DNA from: Sipunculus nudus
Lineage: Eukaryota; Annelida; Sipuncula; Golfingiida; Sipunculidae
Direction: 5' to 3'
Assembly (NCBI GenBank): GCA_026874595.1
Contig: CM049308.1
Coordinates: forward strand, 43,157,327-43,221,326
Length of the DNA: 64,000 nucleotides
The notes beneath the pieces are model-generated. The model worked only from the letters and a program-made list of their open reading frames with translations. It did no database searches and had not been told where the DNA came from. Below are positions 1-9,999 of this stretch, one piece after another. Made by a program: the position numbers and the translations under genes. Position 1 is the first letter of the stretch, and every line of letters begins with the position of its first letter.

Positions 1-547
1 ATTTTCCATTTCCAAAATTTTCGGATGAGAAGATATAAATTTGAGGGCTTTGTTTAGAGCCGGCAGAAAGGAAAATACCAGTGAGCACAAATAGTGTTAC
101 TTTCTCATCAGTTTTGGGACCTTTTCCATCAATTGCAGTGGTGTCAGATATTCACCGGATTTTATACAGATTTAATACGAACTGTCTCCAGTTTGCCTTT
201 GGATTATTACTATTTGCGTGGATTATTTATGTTAAAGGACTCTTTTTGAGCTGTGTCGGTGGTGGTTACCAAAAAAATAAAACCTAGGATCCGGACACTC
301 TGGTACTGTACATTTTATTGTTATACTGTGTAATTGTTATGATTTAGTGTATTGTAAAGTTGTTAGGATTGTTCTAATTATAAATAATAATTATGTGTTA
401 ACAAAAAAAACACTGACTTCTTTATTCATCCCCCTAGACATTTTACGCTGCCTAGTGTTAAAGAATCTGATTTTTTTTCATCTCCGTAACAAAATTTGTG
501 CTGATCACGATTACGTAACGTATCTCTTGTTATCAGGTTCCGTAACA
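1..547 (+). mobile_element. Partial LTR-like sequence (copy 1)
   Basis: This stretch matches, with gaps and many substitutions, the better preserved LTR at 28,765-29,547. Shared parts include the 'tttagagccg' region near 50, the AT-rich stretch with 'tgatttagtgtattgta' near 340, the 'gttaacaaaaaaaacactga' segment near 400, the 'ctagacattt' and 'gcctagtgtta' pair near 435-465, and the terminus 'CCGTAACA' at 540-547. A TATA-like 'gatataaat' lies near 32. The 5' end is outside the window or lost. No gag, protease or pol reading frame follows, so it is a solo LTR or the 3' LTR of an element lying to the left. Small open frames inside it have no support as genes. Confidence 0.5.
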
Positions 548-1860
548 ATATACACATATATAACAATAGAAATAAGTATATTTTTCATTTGCTAAAATTT
601 TACAAATATTAGCATAGCGCCATGACCCATGGATCCCTTGTATCAAAGTAAAGCCATTTGACCATTTGCCATATTTTTTTTTCTTTCTTAGCCGACTTAA
701 AATCCTCTGAGCTGATTTAAATAAATGGTGCTTTGTCCCGACTTCGTCTTGCCTACCGTCTGTCTATTGAAAGGCAATGAAGATCAACCATTTGACCTAT
801 ATATGATACCAAGACCGCACCACGTTGGGAAAATCGTCGTGCCAAGTTAGCGTGAATGTTTATTTTTATAGGGTCTGTAGCTTTAGTATGCAGTTTGAAC
901 CAGGGGAAATACCCAGCCACCACTAAATTGGGCCACGGTGAATTATAGTTACGACACAAACAGACAATTTAAAATGTTTAGACCTAAATTGTAAAATTGT
1001 AAAATATTATAACAGCAGTTTAAGTGAATAATTTTTATCGTCAAATCTACAATGAAAACGAACCTATCATTGAGAAGGTTCTTCGAACACAGTACCAATA
1101 TAAGCCTTTCGGGCAATGTGAACACGGGTAAAAAAGACCGCAAGAGCTCCGGAAGTTCCTCGAGGTATTTCCTAGACTTACGGTGACTTACCTCGCTGCC
1201 AGCACAAACCAGTCCGTAAATCCCAGCAGAAACCTTGACTGCATGTGTTCATTCATTATTTATTGTAGCACTAAAGACGGGCTTTACATTCTGCACTGTT
1301 TCTACACAGGTTACCTCTCTATATTCAATATGGTGATTGGATGAGGAGTTGATACCTGGAGATCAGTGTATCCGGTGCAGCAGTAGCAGAGTACTGACAA
1401 CGACAAGGTATGTACATGTCCTTGTAGATCAGCGACAGTTCAGTAGATAGAGAGTGACAATTTGAACCTGTACAATACACTCCTCAGTCTATGTTTGACG
1501 AGCGACAGGTTAATTCTGCTTTGGTTATGCCACCTCTGTCTTATACGTACAATTGTTTAAAATGTACGTAAACTTGTTAAATACACTCCTGTTTTGCTTC
1601 TATTGATATCATCAATGTTATATATGTCTGTATCTTCAGAGGTTGTCATTTTACTGCTGCATGTTCAGTGCCCTGATGCTGACCGCAATAATATACTGCA
1701 GTATGCGGTTACTCCCCGTGATGCACACAGCAATGTCAGCGAACGTTTGTTTTTCTTACCAATAGGCTACTTATGTAGAACAGTAAATGACACATTTTTT
1801 AACACAGCTATATATAGTTCAGTGAAATAGTAATGGAATCATAGAAAGCAGAAAGTTGGA
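548..1860. other. Intergenic DNA, nothing recognised
   Basis: AT-rich sequence without a coding-like frame, splice-flanked exon, RNA gene or repeat that I can name. A few short open frames up to 78 codons occur but have no recognisable composition or motif. Confidence 0.5.
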
Positions 1861-1965
1861 ATTTATTTATTTATTAAAACATATTTATACAGGGTAGCCC
1901 GTTCAGACAAGATTGTCTGATCTGCCACAGGGCCCTGTTTGGATATACAGTTTATTCAATGTATA
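1861..1965. repeat. Possible LINE or SINE 3'-end fragment
   Basis: A (TTTA)n run at 1863-1877 is followed by 'tatacagggtagcccg' and a region with the small inverted pair ACAGGG...CCCTGT and the core 'agacaagattgtctga'. Tetranucleotide tails next to such modules are common at 3' ends of invertebrate retroposons read from the minus strand. No second copy in the window confirms it. Confidence 0.25.
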
Positions 1966-3439
1966 AAACATGTAAAATGCAATCAGAATTAATAAAAGTG
2001 GCTAAAGATAAAATTATGCAGCAAGATGGGATATTTAACATGAAAATATATAACTATGACATTTAACGTAATATACAGCAAGATGTGATATTAAACATGA
2101 ATATAAAACTCTGAAATGCAACGTTATATACAAGGCAATCATGAGTGTGACATAAATATGAAATATAACAGAGTTTGATATAGCATGCAATATATGACAT
2201 ATAAAGCACAGAGGTTGACTACATGATACTTTTTTAAAGACCTGTAAGGAGGAGCAGTTTCTTTGAAATTGATTAAAATTCAATAGACTGCACACTAGCA
2301 AGATTACGAAATGCATGATCAGGTATTACTTTTGTATTTTCAGTAAAACCAATTGATACCGCTATTCACGTATCCATAAATATAAAGAGATTCACTGATC
2401 TAGTAGAAGAGGCCACGGCCATATATTTGGCCCTACACAAGATTACAAAATATGCAAAATGAGGGGAATCCATAAAAGCATCCTAAGAAGTCACCACTTC
2501 ACTTTAATCAAATAAACGTGCATAGTAATAAACTATAATGAATCAATAAGTCAGTCAAGGAATTCATACATCAACAATCAGCCAAAATCCAATATTATGC
2601 CTAAATTATGGCATTGATACCCCGACATGATTTTTACCTCACCCCCTGTCATCCTTCCATATGCCAAACCATTTTCTCGCCAGAAACTAACCATGTCCAG
2701 GGTCTTTAAATATTACAGACGGAGGTGTATCATTAATAATCATATACATGTCTAAGGTTAAGAAATACGGTCACTCTGTCGGTGCCCAGCCGGTAATGCA
2801 TTATAAACTACCAGTGAGCAAAAAAGACTAGGAATTAATAAATGTTGTATTTTGCGCTAAAATACTGTGATGAAAAGAAATTGACCGTTTGTGTTGTTAT
2901 CATTGCGTAATTGCATGCGTTTTCAATCAATAATAGCGTGATACATGGCGGGTTTTGCTGATGATACATATTTGATCATGATATTTGTTGATGTGTGAGT
3001 ATCCTGTAAAAACTAACAAGTAGCCTTCGTTTCCTGTGAATAATGCTGTGTTTATTAACGGGACGACGAGTGTATAATCAATTATTCCCGGCAAACGAGG
3101 GGAAAACCGTTGTAAACTAAGTCTAATGATGGAATAGCGTGAATATATCCACCGAGGAATTGAAGCCTCACACAAACAGATGATTTGCGGCTAGACACAG
3201 CGCCTGTCAGCTCTTGAGGGTGAAGTGATTTTCAACCTTAAGAGGTCAGTCACGTCATGGTGGGGGTGGTTCATATTCTTAATCATATTTCCCGAACAAG
3301 TCCACGACGAAGCTTTGGTAAACGAACACCTTACTAAATATCATTTACATTGTCTAAAAATACGGTAGAAATTTTGCTCTTTCGATATATCCGTCTTCCG
3401 CTCAGCTTACTGAATGGCCAATTTTTTATAATACTGTAC
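1966..3439. other. Intergenic DNA, nothing recognised
   Basis: AT-rich unique-looking sequence. Around 2020-2200 there are loose repeats of 'ataaaagtg/acatgaatataa' type with no clear period. No exon, RNA gene or named repeat could be supported. Confidence 0.45.
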
Positions 3440-3444
3440 TTATG

Positions 3445-4165
3445 TTTTTTCAGCTCACAGACCACTCAGGTCATCTGAGCTATAGTGATCACCCTTTTTA
3501 TTATGAAAAATTACTGAATGATGCTTGCATGGATCTTTCTGCAAATTGGTAAACTTACTGATAATGGATAGCCCCTTCCGCTGTGAAAGAATCGTGATGC
3601 AATCTACATTTTCTTTTTTTTTGTGCATTTTTAATATTATTTTTCAGACTTGGATGGAGATGTCACAATTTTAGCCCAGCAAACAAATTTTTAACATTTA
3701 ATGCACAGATTGAAAGTTTGTATCAGCCTAGATTTGTGCATTTCTGTACATCTCGGATATCTTCGTCTACACAAGACTGGTGGCGGCACCTACAATAATT
3801 TTTGCACAGTGTATGTCCCTGATAATTCTCAGGATAGATTTCACATGTCAGCCTGAAGTTGTGCTTGTCCATACATCTCGAACAGTATCATTGTATACAA
3901 GACTTGCGGCGTCACCTACAATTGTTTTTGGGGTTTCATGCGTTTGTCCACATGGCTCAACAGTGGTTTGAAGTATCTGCCTGAAATTTTGCATGTCCAT
4001 ACACCTTATACACAAGACTGGTGGTGCCACCTACAATCATTTTTGTGTTGTGTGCATCCATGCCAGTATTTCAGGAGTGAATTTTTTGTATTGGTGCTTG
4101 TACTTGGGTTCAAAATAATTAGAATTTGCATTGTACATGTCACACATGTACTGTAAAAAAGGGCA
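3445..4165. repeat. Tandem repeat block of the GGCGCC family (degenerate)
   Basis: It begins with the 'CAGCTCACAGACCACTCAGG' plus 'GAGCTATAGTGATCACC' module also found at 30,628, 36,670 and (partly) 16,730. Three diverged units follow, each with '(a)ctggtggcgccacctacaat(c)a'-type cores near 3,777, 3,905 and 4,018 (spacing 128 and 113 bp), alternating with 'tgaaattttgcatgtccatacatct'-like spacers. The segment at 3,600-3,740 also has a homologue at 26,100-26,250. These are non-coding repeat units; the open frames across them follow the repeat. Confidence 0.7.
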
Positions 4166-4229
4166 AGTACTTTTCAGATAATGAAATGGCCAAGCATGTT
4201 TTTATGCTAGCATTATACCTGATGTATAT

Positions 4230-5115
4230 CCCTTTGCATAGGTTCGTATTAGGCCTGTAGGCCTTGTTCTAAGATTCACAGGGATCATTGCGGACCTATC
4301 GAATTATAGACCTGTCAGAATTCCAATATTGCCGCTAAACCATTATTGGTGCTTTTTCTTTCGCGCGCAATATCTGAGAGAGAATATGCTTGATCTTTCT
4401 CAAATTAACAGGGATGACTGGTTCCTATAAAAGCCCTAGCCCTATCGAATTACTTATCCGCTGGGAGTCCAACATGGCTGCCAGAGCACCATCGATGATT
4501 TTCTTTCGAGCGCATTATCTCAGGGAGATTTCATTTGATCTTTCTCAAATTGACAGAGATGATTGGATCCTATGATAGGTCCAGCTCCTTCGAATTACAG
4601 GCGCATCCAGAAACCAATATGGCCATCAGTGCAAAATCGACGATTTTTTTTTTCACGCGCATTATCTCACAGAGAATGCGTTTTATCTTTCTCCAATTCA
4701 CAGGGTTGATTGGTGCTAATGAGGCCTCTAGCCATGTTGAATAACAGACCGCTCCAAAAAATAATATGGCCACCAGAGCATAATTAGTGATTTTCTTTTT
4801 CACTCATTACCTCAAAGATAATACATTTGTCCTTTCTCAAATTCACAGGGATGAGTGGTGTCCATAAGAGCTCTTGTCCTATCAAATAACAAACTTGCCC
4901 AAACTCCAATAGACCCGCTACAGAACAATCGCTAATTTTCTTTCGAGCACAGTATTTCAGTGAGACTATTTTCCACCTTTCTCAAAATATCGGGGGCAAT
5001 TGGTGCCTGTGACGAATCCAGTCATGTCGATATACAGACCTGCTTAATATCCAGGATGGCCGCCAGAGCACAATCAATGATTTTCTTGTATGAACAGCTG
5101 AGCGCACCTTGTGCT
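4230..5115. repeat. Tandem repeat, about five units of ~146 bp
   Basis: Markers of the form 'ctttctcaaatt(a/c)acaggg' recur near 4,392, 4,538, 4,685, 4,830 and 4,975, giving a regular period close to 146 bp. Each unit also carries a version of 'aatatggccgccagagcac' followed by 'gattttctttc'. Units differ by 15-30 percent by eye. A second block of the same family is at 18,722-19,560. The run has several open frames only because stop codons are scarce in one phase of the unit. Confidence 0.8.
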
Positions 5116-5273
5116 TTGTCGAAAAGTAAAATAAGCAGCAAACGCAACGAGGGTAACCTATAACCATTAAGTAACCAAGGAATGCCCGCACAACATAAAA
5201 CTTCTCTAATGTGCACCGTTATGAACCATACCATTTCAATGAGACTTACCTGATGAGTGCATCACGCTGCACG

Positions 5274-5275
<2 letters not shown>

Positions 5276-5316
<41 letters not shown>
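5276..5316. repeat. (AT)n microsatellite
   Basis: About 20 uninterrupted AT dinucleotides. Confidence 0.95.
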
Positions 5317-5400
5317 CCAATATAATACATTATGGTTCATTACATCACAGTGAAAGTGCTCTACCGTACGGGGAGCATTAATAAAATTATACTATATGTA

Positions 5401-5539
5401 TAGTTATCATGATCATTTCATGATGTACTACAGTACTGTTTCTTGGGTTCAGCTTGCTAGCCGGCCCTCTCCTCAGGTACAAACTCCGGCTAGCAAGCGA
5501 AACAGTACTGTAATACATCATGAAATCAAGCTAACTATA
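5401..5539. repeat. Imperfect inverted repeat (long hairpin)
   Basis: The left arm, 5,401-5,464, is the reverse complement of the right arm, 5,486-5,539, apart from a few indels. Matching blocks are 'ttcatgatgta', 'cagtactgttt' and 'cttgctagccgg'; the loop is about 21 nt. It sits between AT tracts. It could be a small foldback MITE or a transcribed hairpin. The DNA pairing is plain; any function is unknown. Confidence 0.75.
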
Positions 5540-6027
5540 CACATATATATATATATTTAGTGGAAATCTGTTTACGCTTTAGAAAGCACCCAGTTTCGAG
5601 GAAAATGTAATTTCTATGGCCTGTGGAACAAAATGTAAACATGTCACAATTGCATTGTTTTGTAATCTGTTAATATTAAAATAGTATACCCAGTCTTCAT
5701 TTTGTTTTGTCGTATTTGGCATGAAACTGTAAACTGTTTTTCAAGTCTAAAATAATGAACGAGTAGGGTAAGCTAGTCGTTATAATTCAGTTTATGCCTT
5801 TAATTTCCGAATTTCATTTTTGCATACCGAGGAAGCAGCATGCATTTTTCATATCAAATACAAACATTTTATATACATGTAGGAAAATATTATATAACAC
5901 TGTGTTTAGACCATGAACATTGGTAACAGAAGTGTACCCAATAGGCGTGTGTGTAGCATGTGTTATATTGAAATACCATATATTGTACTGCATTGTTTCA
6001 TTTGACTTACCCATGTTCTCTCCAAAA
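5540..6027. other. Intergenic DNA, nothing recognised
   Basis: No exon, RNA gene or named repeat supported. Confidence 0.4.
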
Positions 6028-6240
6028 CAAGTAAATTACACCAGGTTCGCATCAAATAAGAAACAAGAAAGTGTAAAGAAATATATCTTTAACAGGGCCA
6101 TACAACAGGAATTGGACTGGTGCCGGGCGTGGACAGAGGACGACGCGGTATTGACCACTAGAACCCCAGGAGTCTCAGGTAACTTAATCTTGATTTCAGT
6201 CACTCATTTAAAATATAAAGATATATGAATTAATTATTTT
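6028..6240 (+). pseudogene. Duplicated, frame-shifted exon copy
   Basis: An exon-like block at 6,096-6,178 (83 nt) is bounded by an acceptor (AACAG) and a donor (CTCAG|GTAACT). It is a near copy of the 82-nt exon at 25,051-25,132. The similarity extends about 70 nt upstream ('aacaagtaaat...aataagaaac') and about 50 nt into the downstream intron, so this is a DNA duplication and not a processed copy. Compared with the other copy it has one extra base near 6,160, which changes the frame at its 3' end, and several non-silent differences (Glu-Glu to Glu-Leu, Arg to Trp). No match to the terminal exon follows before the inverted repeat at 6,398. Most likely a dead exon. Confidence 0.6.
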
Positions 6241-6397
6241 ATCAACTAAGAAAGTATATAACCTTTCCACATTTCATCCGTTTCCTTTATTCTACATTTC
6301 ATAGATAGTGTATACGGTTATGTCTAAATTTTGGCTTCTGTCGAGTTGTCATATATATTTTTGCAAACATATTTTTTTCAAAATTTTGGCTTATAAT

Positions 6398-6975
6398 GTA
6401 ACTAAAAAGCGATGTTTGCATTTTTTCTTTCATCATCTTGAATAAATGGTGGCCATATTAAACACAAGCTACTAGTATATCACTCGAACACAGCCATAAT
6501 AATAAGGGGTAATCCAAGAACAATTTGAAAATCTTCAATAGAAAACTTTGCTTAGTTAATTCTTGGGCTATTTACCCTGTAGAATCGATTTCTGCAACCA
6601 AATATGTTGCATGGTACATCTTTAATCAGATAATTTGCATAAATTTGCATATCTTAATAGATAAGATGTATTATTTATATGATAAATAAATCTATTGATT
6701 ATTTGACTTTTATAGAGGTTGTAAATTATATCGGGTACAAAATATTCAAATTTCCTAAGATATAACGTATGTCTATATAAATTTACAATTTTCAATAAAT
6801 AAATTACACATAAATCATCCAGATTAGACAATTTTTAAGATTTAAGGTAGTGGTATTTTCATAAGAACATCATAACGGTAACAGTTGCTAAATAATTCAC
6901 TTTTTAGCATGTATTGTTTTTCATTGTTTAAAGCTTATTTACAAAGTTGCATCTTTTATTAACTAATATGCATAT
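6398..6975. repeat. Left arm of a ~550-bp inverted repeat pair
   Basis: Reading from 'gtaactaaaa(a)gcgatgtttgc', this arm matches the reverse complement of 12,403-12,939 along its length at roughly 75-85 percent by eye. Shared landmarks are 'atatcactcgaa', 'tagaatcgatttctgc', 'aatctattgattatttg', 'ggtagtggt(a/c)ttttcataag' and 'aacatcataacgg'. The arms are ~5.4 kb apart, with other elements between them. It is either one foldback element swollen by insertions or two inverted copies of a family. Confidence 0.75.
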
Positions 6976-7128
6976 GTAATTACATTTGCATGGATATAGC
7001 GATATTGATTAGAATTTTTTTTAATTTGATGGAATTAAGAAGCATATATTAAGTTTGATTTAATGATTTAATGATGTGCTAACTTAGGTAATTTGCATAT
7101 GTAATTGGCGACAGGTCCTACCATAATT

Positions 7129-7151
7129 GTATCCGCCAAAACGAAGTTTTT
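7129..7151. repeat. Isolated terminus of the GTATCCGCC element
   Basis: 'GTATCCGCCAAAACGAAGTT' occurs here and again at 7,359, where a full element starts. The 208 bp between them do not continue the element, so this is a truncated copy or the remnant of a nested insertion. Confidence 0.55.
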
Positions 7152-7358
7152 TTGGTTTTTCTTATTTGCTGTTCCCATTTCAAATCCTTATTGTAATGCC
7201 TTACATTGGATGTGCTTTAGAGTATGAATTTTGTACATCCTAAGTTTATCTGTGGAAACTGAACTGTTCTTGATAACTGATCAAGGAGTATATTCATGGA
7301 GTATACTTCTCATTCCATAAGTAATATTTGCGAAATAAGCTGCATCAAATTAATATTT

Positions 7359-8506
7359 GTATCCGCCAAAACGAAGTTTTGTGGATATTTTGTTTTTTAC
7401 CGGGTTCCGCCGCTGCCGCTGCGTTCGTTTCCGGAGAACTCCTCTGAGACTACTGGACTGATTTTTCCGAAACTTACACCAATTATCGGGTCATATGTAA
7501 ACTGGTGCTTAACCAATTTGCGTTGACCTCTTACCTCTTTGCCTAGCGTCCATTTGTGCGTCTGTTTCCACACATAAACCCACATATCTCGGGAACCGTT
7601 TGACCGATCAGGACAATTTTTTTTGTACAAATGTATCCCTTGGATAGCTTTATAACATACACAAAAAATGGTGGTGCCACCTGCAACCATGTTTGCACAG
7701 TTTCCATCTGTTCGTCTGCCTTGGGTTAAAATCACTCATATCTCGGAAGTGGTTTGACATATCTGCCTAAAATTTTGCAGGTTTATACATCCTTGACAAC
7801 TTTCTTGATTTTATGACAGGTGGCGCCACCTACATTCCAGTTTATGCTGCAGACATCCAAGCTCATATCTTGGTAACCGTTCGACCGATTGGGCCAAAAT
7901 TTTGCAGGTGTATAGATCTCACATAGCTCTTTATATTACACAAAAATGGAGGGGCCACCTGCAACCATTTTTGCACAGCGTCCGTCTGTTTGTCTGCCGT
8001 GGGCTAAAATCACTCATATCTCAGTAGTGGTTGACTTATCTGCCTAAAATTTTGCGTGTTTATACATCTTGAATAGCTTTCTCGATTTTTTTTTTTTGGC
8101 AGGTGGCGCCACCTATATTTATGTTAACGCTGCAGACATTCAGGCTTCTATCTCAGGATTGGTTGTACATATACCCCCTGAAATTTTGCAAGTGTATAGA
8201 TCTCACATTGCTCTTAATCATACACAAAATTAGTGGCCACACCTGCCACCATTTTTGCACAAGTCCTTCTGTTTGTCTGCTGTTGGATAAAATCTTCCAT
8301 ATACATGTAGTGGTTTGACTGATCTGCCTAACATTTTGCATATATTTACAACCTGGACTTTCTGGATGTTGTGGTAGGCGGCGCAACCTACATACACATT
8401 TCAGCTGCAGACATCCATGCTAATATGCAACACACCTCACTCTATTTCCCCCTGCCACTCAATCCATGCCTCACTTCACCCGTTCCATTCTGATGTTGGC
8501 GGATAC
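7359..8506. mobile_element. Non-autonomous repeat element with GTATCCGCC/GGCGGATAC ends
   Basis: It starts with GTATCCGCC and ends with GGCGGATAC at 8,498-8,506, so the two tips are complementary. A GC-rich (CCG)n stretch near 7,405 is followed by three ~280-bp dimeric units. Each dimer has a 'gccacctgcaaccatttttgcac' site (near 7,675, 7,950, 8,235) and a 'gtggcgccacctacat' site (near 7,818, 8,101, 8,376). A closing segment 'cacctcactctatttccccc' precedes the end. A second copy with two dimers is at 17,835-18,722. No transposase frame is present and I see no target-site duplication. Confidence 0.65.
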
Positions 8507-8570
8507 CCGAATTCTAATTTATTTTATACACAGTGATAGATGATGAGATAACATTTGCTATTAGTATTAC

Positions 8571-8698
8571 CAGTGGCGTCAATTTATCTTTAAGGGTGGG
8601 GGGGGATGACTCACAGCATGGGTAGATGACTCGCAATGGTGGGGGGGGGGGGGGCATGACAGGCGTGGAGGGTAGTCAAAATTGGGATAAAACAGACG

Positions 8699-8753
<55 letters not shown>

Positions 8754-9016
8754 TTTATTGTCTAGGTGACACATATCAAATGTAAGGTTTTAAAAAGTAA
8801 GGTATATGTTGATTCTAAACCATTTTGATATAAATATTTCATAGTAAACTCATTAATGGAACCAAAGTCTATTAATTTATATATTTTATTTGAAATATAT
8901 AAATATTATTTTCTGAATAGTGGGGGGGGGATGATTACATTGACCATCCCCCCCCTTGCCAAAAAGTGGAGGGGTGGGGGATATATACCCCCATCCCCCC
9001 TATATTGACGCCCCTG
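8571..9016. mobile_element. MITE-like element with CAGTGGCGTCAAT termini
   Basis: The left end CAGTGGCGTCAATTTA and the reverse complement of the right end (CAGGGGCGTCAATATA) form terminal inverted repeats of about 16 bp. Inside are G-runs, a long (AT)n at 8,701-8,751 and C-runs near the right end. No coding capacity. Flanks 'gtattac' and 'ctataac' could be a decayed duplication. The tip resembles the widespread hAT-like CAG-start MITEs of invertebrates, which is inference. Confidence 0.7.
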
Positions 9017-9999
9017 GCTATAACGTATACATAACTAGTATGAAAATGTACGGTTAAACCACATTATACCAATACATTATTATATTGATCGAATTACATG
9101 TCTTTTATTATTTCATAACAAAGAGCTAGACAATTAATATTAAACTGTACAAAACGGAGCGACATTTATTGGCTTATACTTTAAAACTTGTATAAGCTCC
9201 CTGTACTATACATGCCATATGTATAAGAAATGTAACCGAGATGATAAGAGGCAAGGGGAAAGAATGGGACATTATATAATTGCCTCCTTTGACCATATCA
9301 TGTTCTGATATGCATGTAATGAATGGACCTTTATCTGACCAAATAAAAAAAATATGCACTCGTGTATATGGTAACATTCCATGTATGATATGAAGGGTAT
9401 ACATTTATATGCATTTGTTGCAAAGTTTACAGCATACTATTACTTGAAACTTTATATTTCATGCGTTACATGCATGCAACGTCGGAAGAAGTGTCTTTCA
9501 GGGTAACTGTCAAAATTAATAGTCTGTAACGGTCGCATGTAGTATAGTCTTTTATCCTAAAACACTGGCACCCTTATATTAGCTCATATATCTTCAAGTT
9601 TCCTTAGTTTATTAAATCTAACGGTTTAATCAACCATTATCTTTTGTCAATGACGTTTACTCAAGCACGCTAAAAGAGTAATTCATATTCTGAAACCATG
9701 GCTATATATACATGGAGTTCTATTACTGTTCTTGCTCATATGGTTCACATTTTTTCATTCTTTGATCATATAATTTTGATGCAGAACAAGCATTTTCCTG
9801 TGTAAACATCATCAAGTGATAAATTGTACACTCGGGTGTTTAATTGAAATCCGCATATTCGTTAAATTTGCTTATTTCTTGCAAACGATCCCCTGTGAAT
9901 ATACCCAAAGGCATATACTGCAACATTCATATACTTGGAAGGCTTAACATATTTAATCACTTTCAGTCAAATATCACACGAACAGGAGTTTGACAACCG
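9017..9999. other. Intergenic DNA, nothing recognised
   Basis: AT-rich, with no exon or named repeat supported. The expected upstream part of the LINE (endonuclease domain) was looked for just before 10,000 and not seen. Confidence 0.45.

Noticed and set aside
7397-8386. Several overlapping frames including a 112-codon one
   Set aside because: They follow the periodicity of the GGCGCC repeats and appear at the same place in other units with frame breaks.
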